DNA of 64,000 bases, from NCBI GenBank assembly GCA_014155875.1, contig JACEFZ010021373.1, forward strand, positions 113,501-177,500, given 5' to 3'. Position 1 is the first letter of the stretch; each line of letters starts with the position of its first letter. The notes below the pieces were generated by a model that was not told where the DNA came from, did no database searches, and saw only the letters and a program-made list of their open reading frames with translations. Source of the DNA: Cepaea nemoralis. Its lineage: Eukaryota > Mollusca > Gastropoda > Stylommatophora > Helicidae. This document shows positions 35,851 through 46,305 of this stretch, in pieces. The translations under genes were made by a program, and so were the position numbers.

Positions 35851-35911
35851 ATGTGCATCATATACTACGTAGTTTGTTGTAATCGGTTGTGTTTATCCTA
35901 TTTTTAACCAG

Positions 35912-36132
35912 CTGAATGCATCCAAGGGCAGCTGGACGTGCTGTTCCTATTTGACTCCTCTTCTATTGTCGGTGCTAATGACTTCAGGCGGGGCCTTCAG
36001 TTTGCTAGCACGCTGGCAGAGAATTTTCACATCGGTCCAGATGGCGTGCAGTTTGGTGCGACGTCGTTTTCTGACAGTTCCAGCAATTTGTTCAACTTGA
36101 ACAGATACTCGGAGTTCCAAAGTATACAGAAG
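35912..36132 (+). CDS. VWA domain 1, first-half exon (A1)
   Basis: Acceptor TTTTTAACCAG, two bases, then 73 codons to donor AAG|GTAGTG. It reads ECIQGQLDVLFLFDSSSIVG ... NDFRRGLQFASTLAENFHIG ... DGVQFGATSFSDSS ... YSEFQSIQK. This is the N-terminal half of a von Willebrand factor A domain: beta-1 (LDVLFLFD), the MIDAS loop, helix 1 and beta-2/3. The MIDAS DxSxS reads DSSSI, so the second serine is missing. It is followed in phase 0 by a B exon and preceded, by phase, by the signal-peptide exon. VWA domains of this kind mediate extracellular matrix or ligand binding (collagen VI/XII, matrilins). It is almost identical to A2 at 44913. Confidence 0.88.
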
Positions 36133-36227
36133 GTAGTGCACTTAACAAGTATAGTAAGTGTGTTGATTAAATATAAAGCAATGATTATTTTTATTTTTTT
36201 TTATTTCAGCTCGCCCGCTTTCAACTT

Positions 36228-36497
36228 TAGAGTGGTCCGTACATGTGCTATAACTTCTGGTGCACTGAACTGATTTTTGCGTGTGGATTAGCTTTCCCTA
36301 TTACCAGTGTCCCTCGCCATCAGGCGAACCCGCTCCGACTTCTGAGGTAATTGTAACTTACGTCCCCAAGTCAAAGACGAGAAGTCAACATTTTAATTCA
36401 ACTGACCGGTGTAGGAGTTGAACCCGCTACCCCCTCATCAGCACACCGGAGGTTTAAGAACGGACGCTCTTAACCATTCAGCCATGCTGGCCTCCAT
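36228..36497 (-). mobile_element. SINE-A, nearly full length
   Basis: Minus strand: head GCATGGCTGAATGGTTAAGA (A box), B-box-like GGGTTCAACTCC, body and tail running to CAGTTCAGTGCACCAGAAGT near 36250. Inserted in the intron between A1 and B1. It is the clearest SINE-A copy. Confidence 0.8.
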
Positions 36498-36712
36498 CTA
36501 TGTTATGAAACGTTGACTTTGTCTGATATTGTCTAGGCTAGACTCAAATAATAGTCTACTAAAATCTCCTGAAGATTATTTAACAAAAAGAATCAGAAGT
36601 AACTTGTAATATCATTCTTGAGATAATATATTTCAGTATACAAGTGTATATCTATTTTATCATTGACAGTAAAATGTTATGTGTCTAGGTCGTTTACTTA
36701 GCAGTATCGTAC

Positions 36713-37203
36713 TATATCTTCAGGCTACATTAGTTGCGTAGTACCGTGTATGTATGTTACTATAACTTCAGGCTAAATTAGTTGCGTAGTATCTTGTACG
36801 TATGTTAGTATACATTCAGGCTAAATTAGTTGTGTAGTATCTTGTACGTATGTTACTATACATTCAGGCTAAATTAGTTGTGTAGTATCTTGTACGTATG
36901 TTACTATACCTTCAGGCAACATTAGTTGCGTAGTATCTTGTACGTATGTTACTATACCTTCAGGCAACATTAGTTGCGAAGTATCTTGTACGTATGTTAA
37001 TATACCTTCAGGCTAAATTAGTTGTGTAGTATCTTGTAAATATGTTAATATATCTTCAGGTTACATTAGGTGTGCAGTATCGTTTACGTATGTTACTGTA
37101 TCTTTAGGCTACATTAAGTGCGCAGTACATTGATCGTATGTTACTATATCTTCAGCTTATATTACGTTGACAGTACCTTGAACGTATGTCACTATTTCTT
37201 CAG
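36713..37203 (+). repeat. 48-bp tandem repeat of splice acceptor plus exon start
   Basis: Eleven CAGG-type sites lie exactly 48 bp apart: 36721, 36769, 36817, 36865, 36913, 36961, 37009, 37057, 37105, 37153 and 37201. The last is the real acceptor of exon B1. Each unit reads (C/A)TTCAGGCTACATTAG followed by TTGCGTAGTATC and then about 20 bases of intron. The part after CAG is a diverged copy of the exon start GCTGTACTAGGTGGACAG. One site is TTTAGG and one is TTCAGC. Most units contain a TAG in the exon frame. Confidence 0.92.
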
Positions 37204-37561
37204 GCTGTACTAGGTGGACAGTATCTCTCCGGAAACACAAGTACCTACCTGGCGCTGGAAAATGCCCAAACCCTCTTCGACCAATCTGGCGGTGGCCGGG
37301 CTGGAGCTCCAAAAGTCGTGGTTGTGTTCACCAATGGAAGATCCGACGACGCCAGCAGAACCCAGCAGCAAGCGTTGAGGTTGAAGAACTCTGGCGTGTT
37401 TGTCATTGTTGTGGGTTTGTCCAACTCTAACAACCAGGAACTACAAGCAATCGCTTCCAATTCCTCGGTCGTCTTCGACATTGACAATTTCAACGGTGTC
37501 CTTAAATTCCTTCAGGAATACAGCAATAACGCCTGCAGCCAGGCTGTTGAAATTATTACAG
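37204..37561 (+). CDS. VWA domain 1, second-half exon (B1)
   Basis: Phase-0 acceptor ATTTCTTCAG, then AVLGGQYLSGNTSTYLALEN, a Gly-rich loop (GGGRAGAPK), the VVVVFTNGRSDDAS strand and loop, VFVIVVGLSNSN, ELQAIASNSSVVFDIDNF and FLQEYSNNAC. This is the C-terminal half of a VWA domain. The MIDAS aspartate, normally in TDG, is Asn here (TNG). The ancestral donor after AGCCAGG appears lost. GTCTGT at 37562 would be used instead, keeping phase 1 and adding a few residues (VEIIT). The next exon (A2) starts with the two bases this phase needs. Confidence 0.83.
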
Positions 37562-37968
37562 GTCTGTTGTTGGTTTTTCGAGGCTATCAGTTGTATTAAA
37601 ATGTTTGTTTCATAGAGTTACCAATTCATATGAGTGTAATACAGTAATGAATGTAAAGAAATGTGGCATCAACCAATTTCATTCCACGAAAGGCTGTAAG
37701 GGAATATAATGAACATAAACCTAACTACGTTTGTTAGAGTCTGTAACATGCATATCTAAATACTAACGAAGATGAGAAGGAAGAAGAAAAAGAAGAGAAG
37801 GGTGAATAAAACGCGAGGGGAAAGAAGAAGAAATATGTAACATTGTTGAATGAAGTAATTTTTCTCTCGACATCTCCGCCTTTCAACCTTCACTTCAAGA
37901 AAACACAGGCGACTTAATTCATATGGCGTTTTGTCAAATAACAACTAGAGGCTGTCTCCAAAATTAAC
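37562..37968. other. Intron segment, no recognised feature
   Basis: 37770-37840 is purine-rich (GAAGAAG runs). Nothing else was identified. Confidence 0.3.
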
Positions 37969-37970
37969 TA

Positions 37971-39136
37971 CAGGTATTGATCGACTTACGACCTATGCAA
38001 CTTACGACCATTAGACTTTACGACCACAATCACTAGCCATATTAGATTTCAGATTTATTTCTGCCTCAATTATCAGTCGAACGGCGATTTCTGCAATCAT
38101 CGGCGGTCTTTAACTAAGGAAAGGGAGGCATGATGCTATGATGATGCTATGCTGCTAGCCGGCGTCATCAATTTCTAAGAAATAACACGGTCACACTCAA
38201 TAACCCTCAATAACACTCAAGAAGAAGAAAGAAGAGAAGCCAAGAAACAAGAGGATGAGCCAGAAAAAAAGTTCACCACTAAGGGATTATCATAAGGTTT
38301 ATCTTTAATGAATAAACTTCTTTTACATTTCGATGCAATGGACTCAAGCATCAAACGATTTGCAAAGATTGAACGGATGGCACACAATGTGTTTCGTCCG
38401 TATCGTGAAATTTATGATGAAAAAAGAAACATACAATTCAGACAAAGCTCACCATGTTTATGAAAAAACCAACTCCAGCACCCCCAACTGCTGCCTTAGA
38501 TGACGACATTAATGATCTGCAGCCAAGCACCAGTGGCCAATAAAATGTTTCATACATGTTTATATATTTTGATGTTAATGACAATTTGATGTGTTTTGCG
38601 ATTGGGAAAATATTTCCTATAGTATTTTCCACACCTGTATTTGGTATGTTTTGCAAATATTAATCCAGTTGTACATATACAGTTAATGCAGTGTTTTTCT
38701 TAAACTGAATATGTAAAAATAAGAAACAAAATGGTGTAGAGATGATACAAATGTCACAAAATGAACATCGAAAATTATGATTTATAACAATAACTAGCTG
38801 ACCCGGCCCGGCTTCGCCCAGTCCTTGGTGGGGAGCATCTCATTTAATGCATTAATAGTCATATAAGTTCCCGTTCCCGTTACCGACTATCTGTCTGTCT
38901 GTCTGTCTGTCTGTCTGACCCGGCCCCGGCATCGCCCAGCTCCTGGTTTGGAGCATCTCATTTAATTCATATAAGTAGTCATATAAGCTCACGTTCCCGT
39001 TCCCGACTATCTATCTGTATGTCTGTCTGTCTATCTGTTCTGTCTATCTGTCTGATCCGGCCGGCTTCGCCCAGCCCCTGATGGGGAGCATCTCATTTAA
39101 TTCATATAAGTAGTCATATAAGTTCCCGTTCCCGAC

Positions 39137-39210
<74 letters not shown>

Positions 39211-40218
39211 ATCATTTATTGGTTGCAGTTAGAACAACCTTAGATAAACGAAGATCAACTTACAAAAAGCATTAGAAAGAGCACTTGAAAGATCTTTACA
39301 TCTTCCCCAACAATTAACTTGGGTAAATGGAGCAGCGGCAGCAGCAGCAGAAGAAGAAGAAAAAGGAGGAGTAGGAGCTGGGAGGAGGAAGAGGGAGGAG
39401 GAGGGAGGAGGAGTAGAAAGAGAGAAGAGGAGGATGGAGGAGGGAGAGGGAGGAGGGGGAGGAGAAGAGGAAGAGGGTAGGAGGTGGAGGAGGGGAGAGG
39501 AGGAGGAATATAACGCATATGATTTAATAATGGCTGAAGTTGTTCCATGTCTTCTTAGAGTTGGCGACAGTGTAAAGAAATATAAAATCTTCAAACTTGA
39601 TAGAGATAAGGTAACTATTATTTATTTATTCTTTAAGCAAAATAAGATGAGTTACAATGTTATGCATTATGCATTATTTTTATGAAAACTTTGAAAATGC
39701 CTTACAGATTGTATCATTATTTATTATAACTCATATGCCGGTATCATAACTATGGACAAAGAGTTTATAAATCTTTGAAAACGATGCCACAATATGACTA
39801 TAAGTTATACAGAAAAGTTATGCCCTTGAAATAACTTTTTACAGAGTTAAGTCCCCTGAGATATATGAAATTATAATGAAAAATGAAATAATATTGGGTA
39901 AGCAGCCGATTTCACACTAAAAAATATGACAGTGGGCTGCGCTGGAATGAAAGGAAGACGTGTAGAAAATTTCATCTCAATCGGATGGGCCGTTCGCGAG
40001 CGCATAAAGGACATATGGACATACAGACAGACAGACAGACAGACGGAGATCGCCTTTTATATATAAGAAGATAAAAGAAATTTATGATATGATTTAACTT
40101 AAATATTTTTATAACATCACTTCACATTACTGTACACATAGCGTACTCAACTTACGACCAAATCGTGTTACGACCGGTCTGTCGGAACCGATCGTGGTTG
40201 TAAGTCGAGCACTAGCTG
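37971..40218 (+). mobile_element. pogo-like DNA transposon remnant with nested repeat
   Basis: Terminal inverted repeats: left CAGGTATTGATCGACTTACG, right (minus strand) CAGCTAGTGCTCGACTTACA, 19 of 23 positions alike by eye. Both ends are flanked by TA (37969-37970 and 40219-40220), the expected target duplication. 38335-38460 encodes on the plus strand AMDSSIKRFAKIERMAHNVF and REIYDEKRNIQF, the C-terminal tail of Tigger/pogo-type transposases. Most of the transposase is deleted. A separate repeat (38795-40075) has inserted. Confidence 0.8.
38795..40075 (+). mobile_element. Unclassified interspersed repeat nested in the pogo-like element
   Basis: Begins ACTAGCTGACCCGGCCCGGC and ends with TTTCATCTCAATCGGATGGG ... 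ACAGACAGACAGACGG ... TTTTATATATAAGAAG, a start/end pair typical of a widespread animal repeat. The 5' part (GACCCGGC ... CTATCTGTCTGTC) occurs three times in tandem (38807, 38917, 39052), each with a longer (CTGT)n tail, the last about 70 bp. Purine-rich runs at 39340-39510 give spurious Pro/Ser/Leu frames. Confidence 0.65.
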
Positions 40219-40227
40219 TATATGTAT

Positions 40228-40465
40228 ATCCAGTTGCCGGTCTCCCTGACCTAGGTGTTACACGACTTTCTCCGTAATTCCGTATACTCTCGTAAGTAAC
40301 GTGATGTGCGCGAGAATTGGTAGCGGTTCACTCCGCGTCAGTAACTTGCGGGGTAAGTGAGCCGGTCGCTCAGAAAGCAATGGCAAACTACTGAGCGTAA
40401 TCTTGCCAAGAAATCAACAATTAGCTGAAAGATACTGATGTTGACAGCGATGTCCTGTAAAGGAT
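40228..40465 (+). mobile_element. SINE-B, plus strand (left arm of inverted pair)
   Basis: The head is GCCGGTCTCCCTGACCTAGG with GGTAGCGGTTCACTCC as a worn B box. The centre is AGAAAGCAATGGCAAACTAC and the tail ACAGCGATGTCCTGTAAAGG. Confidence 0.8.
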
Positions 40466-40489
40466 TTATTTTCCCGGGTTTCCATCCTG

Positions 40490-40715
40490 TTTCAGGATAT
40501 TGCGGTCAACATCAGCATCTTTCAGCTGTACGTTGATTCCTAGGCTAGATTACGCTCATCAGCACGCCACGATTTTCTGAGCGACCGGCTCCATATTCTC
40601 ATAAGTCGCTGGCACGACTCGAACCGCTTCCAATTCTCGTGTGCTCATGTCAACCACGAGAGTATTCGGGGTTACGGAGAAAGCTGCTAACGCCTCAACC
40701 AGGGAGGCCGGCAGT
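40490..40715 (-). mobile_element. SINE-B, minus strand (right arm of inverted pair)
   Basis: Mirror copy of the preceding element, starting with GGATATTGCGGTCAACATCA and ending at its head, AACCAGGGAGGCCGGC. The tails face each other across about 25 bp. Confidence 0.8.
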
Positions 40716-40724
40716 AAAGATATA

Positions 40725-40725
<1 letters not shown>

Positions 40726-40756
<31 letters not shown>
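40726..40756. repeat. Homopolymer run of 31 G
   Basis: An unbroken G tract just outside the head of the minus-strand SINE-B. It can form a G-quadruplex in principle; its length is also a likely sequencing uncertainty. Confidence 0.9.
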
Positions 40757-40757
<1 letters not shown>

Positions 40758-40857
40758 GAGGGAAATATCCAAAGTGTACCTTTCATAATGTTTAAAATAT
40801 AATAAATGTTTATAGTTATATTTATGATCTTATGATATATATAATATATATATATAT

Positions 40858-41732
40858 ATAGTCAAACATCCAGTTTCGTTGCCTTCGGATTTCGTCGATT
40901 TCTGTTTTCGTCGATTTTTTCCCGCGAAAAATGTGTCTTGGTTTTCGTCGGTTGCCTCGGATTTCATCAGAGTGCCCAAGGGATGTGGCCACTAATTTTG
41001 AGAAAACAAAGGAATCCATGTGTTCTTCTGCTCAGTTTGGCGTTATTTCCCGTTGTGTGGGCATCAATTGTTAAAAGTTAACCCTTTCCTGTTAGATCCA
41101 TCATGGGACCAAAGAAATTTTACAGATCCAGCAGTCCTTCGAAGAAGAAGGCCGGAAACGTGGTCGATTTGAAGAAAGAAATCATTTAAAAAATACGAGA
41201 ACAGCATTAAGATTTCTGAAATGGGCTACATGTCCGGGAAGTCGACATCCACGATAAGTTCCATTGTGGCAAAAAGGACGCAATAAAGGAGACTAATGTA
41301 GCGAAAGGCATGAATGTGCTAACGTAATAGAGATTGCAAACAATTGAAGATGTCGAACAGTTATTATTAATTTGGTAACAAAACACAGTTAAATGGCGAT
41401 TCTGTTTCAGAGGCAATCATATGTGAAAAGGCCAGACGGTTGTATGTCGAGCATGCTAATAGAATGCATGGGATGAGTACTAGTGTACTTATTGATTTAA
41501 AGACCAGCAGAGAACGGTTTGAAAAATTCAAGAGTAACACAGTGTTACTAGTCACGGCGAATGTGCGAGTTCGGACAAGTCTGCGGCCGAAAAATAGTAT
41601 TAAGCACTATATTTATTCTCAATAAAATGTGTTTTTGGTGTGTATTTTGGAGAGTCTAGATCGAATTCATTTGGTGTACATTGATTCATATGGAAATAAT
41701 TGCCTCAGTTTTCGTCGGTTTCGGATTTCGGT
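40858..41732 (+). mobile_element. Second pogo/Tigger-like transposon, N-terminal remnant
   Basis: From ATG 41103: MGPKKFYRSSSPSKKKAG, VDLKKEII, then after shifts GKSTSTISSIVAKKDAIKE and AKGMNVLT. These are the helix-turn-helix blocks of the CENP-B/Tigger DNA-binding domain. 41430-41535 adds CEKARRLYVEHANRMHGMST and SRERFEKFK. The DDE catalytic region is missing. TTCGTCG-rich motifs (TTCGGATTTCG) flank both sides but do not form clear inverted repeats. Confidence 0.65.
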
Positions 41733-41748
41733 GTGTGTGTGTGTGTGT

Positions 41749-41787
<39 letters not shown>

Positions 41788-41803
41788 CGTGTTGTGTGTG
41801 TGC
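41733..41803. repeat. (GT)n microsatellite with a GC dinucleotide tract
   Basis: GTGTGT for about 60 bp with one TAT interruption, then GCGCGCGCG. The cysteine/valine frames are artefacts. Confidence 0.95.
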
Positions 41804-42689
41804 ATCGACGTTTCCGAAAGGATAAGAGCTCTCTACTTCCTAAACTTTTCCAGTGCTGTAATGGTGGCGGGGTATGTGGACTTCAACTTTGAATTCAGAG
41901 AACATTGCTTCTATCTTGTAATATCGCACGATACTGAGGCGGTAAAACAGAACACCTAACATACCCGTATATGATCTCCAAGATGGAATATGTATATTTA
42001 GTTTATTTCACAGTAACATCCTTCAAGTTCAGTTAAACGGTCTCTTTCTTATCCAAGCATTATCCATTAGGTCACATTTGAATTTGGTCTCGCAATCAAT
42101 CTGAAAATATACCAACTGGCCCTCTGGTTCTCAACACCGCCCTGCCCACCCCCGCCCTCCCCACCGTTTCCCTTTTCCCCGTCCCCGTTTCTTCCTGATC
42201 ATCTGAATGGTTCGGAAACTTATATTGATGCCTAGTGTATTTTATGTATAACCAGTTTAACAACCATAAGCCATCTGCAGTTGAAATATTGCTTTCATGT
42301 AACAGATCCTTCGCAGAATGTTGCTCTTATCTTGACGTGCCGAAAAATCTCTCGACCTCTTGCCATTTCTTCAATCTCATGCATTTTCAGTCAGTTGGAA
42401 TAATCAAGCAGTGTTTATATTGCATTCATACACGTTTGCTCTAATTTACGTTCAGTTTTTTGTAAAGTGTCTGTTGCATCGTTATGAACTTGTTCCTGCC
42501 GTCTTATATTTACTCCCACTCCCTCCCTCAAGGAACATGCCTTTGATAGGTTCAAAGGCAACTGAAATCATGGAAAGCGGAGACATTTCTTTGATGTTTC
42601 TGGCAAAAATATATTGAGTTCACGCTAAAAAACTTGTTTTACAGTAATGCATTTCAATTTGTGTAACACTTCCGTTCCACTAAGTGACA
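41804..42689. other. Intron segment, no recognised feature
   Basis: A pyrimidine-rich tract (CCCTGCCCACCCCCGCCC) lies at 42138-42195. No motif was identified. Confidence 0.3.
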
Positions 42690-44795
42690 TGCTTCCCATA
42701 AGGAAATGCCCGAGCACCATGGAGAATATTCATTATTGAACACTGATGTTTCCGTGTGAAGATATAATACATTTCATAAAATGCACTTCATATCTGACCC
42801 GTAAGTTATATGCCGTATATAAACAAACATTGAGATCTGCTGTACAATCTCCAGAACAAACAATTTTTGTTGGGTGTACATAATGATTAGGTTATATGCT
42901 AAATCTCATAATTTCTCCATCAGTTGGTTACGAGTTATGGATTTTTTATACGGGGGCAAACATTTGTGAACGCACTCCATTGGCACCTTGCCGTCTTGAC
43001 AGACGATAGTTTGTGCTTTAAAAAGGCATAATAACTTTTAACTATGGCGGTAGCGAGTGTGACTGATAAGGCCAATTTGCGCTGTAAATGTCCGTTCACA
43101 GTGGGTGCATATGAACACGTGGTCATTTCCACCATCATGCACCATCTTACGTCTCAAACGCTTGGTGTGTGACTTTTCTGCAATAATTTTCTCCTTTGAC
43201 TTTATTCCATTTCTGATATTTGCCCTCCATGCAACACGTTCAGCGGCGACTTGCTCCCAATGTGCATTATCAATGCCTGTATCAATCATGTCCCGCTTAC
43301 ACACATCTTTGTATCGTAGTAGAGGCCGACCCTGAGATCTCTTACCCATCTGTAATTCACCAAAAAAGATATCCTTTGGTATTCTACCATCATCCATCCT
43401 CCTAAGATGTCCTATCCATCTAAGTCTACGAAGACTGAGCATGGAATAAACTGTCACACAACCTGATCTTTCCAATACTTCAGTATTTGTGATTTTGTCT
43501 TGCCACTTAATACCAAGAATTCTTCGCAGACACCGCATATGAAAGCTGTTTAAATTGTTTCTCTTGGTGTGAGTAAGTTGTCCAGGTTTCACTGCCATAG
43601 AGAAGAGTACTAAGGACACAGGCTTGATAGACAAGGACTTTTGTTTTGGCAGTAAGCTTCCTGTTCTCCCACGACTCTTTTTCTTAACCTGTTCATTGTT
43701 GTTGCTGCCTTACCAATCCGGATGTTGATTTCCTGATCTAGGGATAATTTGCTATTTACCACTGATCCTAGATATGTAAAATGGTCTACTATCTCTAGTT
43801 CGGCGTCGTCAATAAAGATTGATGGTACCCTCATGTGCACCTTGTGACATAATCTGTGTCTTCTTTTTGCTAATTGTTAAACCAAATTCAGAACAAGCAT
43901 TGGAGAATGCAGATAGTAGACATTGCAATTCTTCCTCAGAGTGGGTCGTAACTGCAGCATCATCTGCAAAAAGCAACTCTCTGATCAGTACCCTCCTAAT
44001 TTTGGTCTTAGCCTTCAATCTCTGAGCATTGTAGAGGCCGCCATCTGAGCGTGAGTGAATGTATATACCACCATCCTGATCACGAAATGCATATTTCAGT
44101 AGAAGTGAAAAGTATATTCCAAAGAGGGTGGGAGCTAGTACACAACCTTGCTTAACTCCACTCTTGATTTCAAATTCTCAGAAGTTGCACCATCAAACTT
44201 GATTATAACCCTTCATGCCTGTGTGGAACGATTCCACAATGGACAGAAGAGTTGGTGGGCAGCCAATCTTCTTTAGTGCCTTGAAACAGACCCTCACGAC
44301 TGACCCAAATCAAATGCCTTTGTGAGGTCGATGAAGGCAATAAACAGTGGTTGATTCTGTTCACCGGCATTTTTCTTGCATTTGTCGCAAATGAGAATAT
44401 TTATATCAGTGGTAGACCGGTTCTGTCGAAAGCCACACTGTGATTCGGGGTAGACTTGATCTCCTAGGACTTGAAGTTCTGCTCAGAACAATTCTGGCAA
44501 ATACTTTTTCCAACAATACACAGAAGTGAGGATACCCCTATAGTTTGTTGCAGTCGCTCCGATCGCCCTTGTTCTTTGTACAGTGTTATGATGTTTGAAT
44601 CTTTGAAATCCTGTGGGACTTGTCCTTCTCGCCAGCATAGCTCTATTAGCTGGTGGATCTGAAGAGTGAGTGTGTCTTGCCCACTCCTGATAACCTCTAT
44701 TGGAATCCCATCCTTACCTGGAGCCTTGCCAGATGCAAGTTCATTTATAGCACACTTAACTTCTGAGTGAACGCACTATACCAATATTTACTTGA
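42690..44795 (+). repeat. Dispersed repeat R, interrupted by a LINE
   Basis: 42690-42976 is clearly similar to 59865-60140 (shared blocks GGAGAATATTCA, ATCTGACCCGTAA, CAATCTCCAGAACAAA, CAGTTGGTTAC). It resumes after the LINE at 44767 with GTGAACGCACTATA. About 300 bp long in total. The copy at 59865 lies just upstream of a Tc1-like transposase start, so it may be part of that element or an independent repeat. Confidence 0.75.
42977..44766 (-). mobile_element. 5'-truncated LINE, family F1, with target-site duplication
   Basis: Flanked by the 11-bp direct repeat GTGAACGCACT (42966-42976 and 44767-44777). On the minus strand the RT region includes RELLFADDAAVTTHSEEE (about 43960) and VDHFTYLGSVVNSKL, then the C-terminal block LRRLRWIGHLRRMDDGRIPK. 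The protein ends with a C2H2 finger, CTHCERTFTAQIGLISHTR (43038-43110). Frameshifts near 43610 and 44160-44500 show it is dead. It belongs to the same family as 15390-17990. The endonuclease is missing because of 5' truncation. Confidence 0.9.
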
Positions 44796-44912
44796 TGACG
44801 TGTATTGCATCTTTACCATTTCTGAAATTACAGATGATATTTGTAGGTTATATAGTTCACGACTGAAGCATTATTTTCTTACAACTGGTTTTGTTTATTC
44901 CATTATAACCAG

Positions 44913-45133
44913 CTGAATGCACCCAAGGGCAGCTGGACGTGCTGTTCCTATTTGACTCCTCTTCTATTGTCGGTGCTAATGACTTCAGGCGGGGCCGTCA
45001 GTTTGCTAGCACGCTGGCAGAGAATTTTCACATCGGTCCAGATGGCGTGCAGTTTGGTGCGACGTCGTTTTCTGACAGTTCCAGCAATTTGTTTAACTTG
45101 AACACGTACTCGGAGTTCCAAAGTATACAGAAG
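44913..45133 (+). CDS. VWA domain 2, first-half exon (A2)
   Basis: Acceptor CATTATAACCAG, two bases, 73 codons, donor AAG|GTAGGT. It reads ECTQGQLDVLFLFDSSSIVG ... FRRGRQFASTLAENFHIG ... FGATSFSDSS ... TYSEFQSIQK. It differs from A1 at only about half a dozen bases, and the first 30 bases of the following introns are also alike (ACAAGTATAGTAA), so the pair arose by recent duplication. MIDAS again reads DSSSI. It joins B1 upstream (phase 1) and B2 downstream (phase 0). Confidence 0.88.
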
Positions 45134-45184
45134 GTAGGTGTACATTACAAGTATAGTAATTGCTTTGAATTTATCCATCCATCC

Positions 45185-46040
45185 CATCATGTTGTCATGC
45201 GATAAGCGTGGGTGGTCATGTTTTGCCATCTCACTCAATCACCCAGAGTCATGGATCACCAGACGTCCGTTGTTTCTGTCTCGACCATGCCACGTGGGCC
45301 AAGCCATCCAGGTATTTACTTCTTGGTCTTTCCCTTGGTCACTTCCTTCGATCTTGCCAGTTGTCACCAAGTTCTCCAATTCATTTCTTCTCATAACATG
45401 CCCAAAAAATTGTGACTGTATAGTCCAATGTCTCTAATCAGTTTACGATCTTCATTTGTTTCTTGTGGGACTTGTTCATTGGTTTCTCTGTCTGTCCATG
45501 GTTTTCTTTGCATTTTCCTCTGAAACCACATTTCCACAGCCATAAGATGTTTTTCAGCTTGTCTGCTCATTGTCCACGCTTCACATCCATACAAAAGTAC
45601 AGGTTCTATGTAGCACTTCAACGCTCTTTTTTCTCGTTTCAATTGATATCTTTTTATTGGTCATTATGTTTTCATCTTGCAAAAGGCTGCCTTTGCAATG
45701 GCAATTCTTGTTATTATCTCTTCTGAGGCATCTCCCATCAGATGTTATGACTGTTCGAGATTGCAGTACCGATTCACTTGTTTGAAGAATATGCCCATTT
45801 TACGTGTATATTACATTGTAGTATTCCTTCCTACTGGTGACGACCATACTGTGTCTTCTTACAATTCAATTCTAACCCTAGTTGTTCACTGTGTGCAACA
45901 ACCACATTTACTAACGTTGCAGGTCCTGTTTATTGTCTGCATTCTAGACTATTATTTACATATCTAATGTTATTGATGCATCGTCCCCCAATGTTGATTC
46001 CTTCCATATCTTCTATATTTCTGAAAGTATTTTCACTGTA
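45185..46040 (-). mobile_element. LINE fragment, family F3 (RT, 3' part)
   Basis: Minus strand: GINIGGRCINNIRY (about 45985, the strand before the YADD motif, which is lost here), MKREKRALKCYIEPVLLYGC, EAWTMSRQAEKHLMAVEMWF, TDRETNEQVPQETNEDRKLI, then the tail toward 45190. It closely matches the plus-strand RT at 47896-49464 (YIEPVLLYGCETWTM and so on). Frames are broken. Confidence 0.85.
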
Positions 46041-46194
46041 GAGGAAAAAAAGTTCTGAAGAAATTACACATCCCTCATTCATGTCAGGCATTTATTATAG
46101 GGACTGTAAAACGAAGCAAAGCAACCCCGTTTGTGCAATTAAGGCTTGGTTAAATTATTTTTTTTCGTTAGCATGCTTTGAACTCAAACATAGC

Positions 46195-46257
46195 CAATAC
46201 GTCTGTTACTATTTTTAGTGCACTGGGCTGATTTTTGCTCCGATCTCTGGCTCTTTA

Positions 46258-46305
<48 letters not shown>

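Larger units (their letters stand above)
24822..35911 (+). other. Proposed intron 1 of the VWA gene (11 kb)
   Basis: From donor GTAAGT at 24822 to acceptor TTTTTAACCAG ending at 35911. It contains a 57-bp minisatellite, a SINE-C, a near full-length but dead LINE (27105-31180), a SINE-B and two unassigned minus-strand open frames. Confidence 0.5.

Noticed and set aside
39229..39594. Pro/Ser-rich minus-strand proteins
   Set aside because: Purine-rich low-complexity DNA inside a transposon; no conserved motif.
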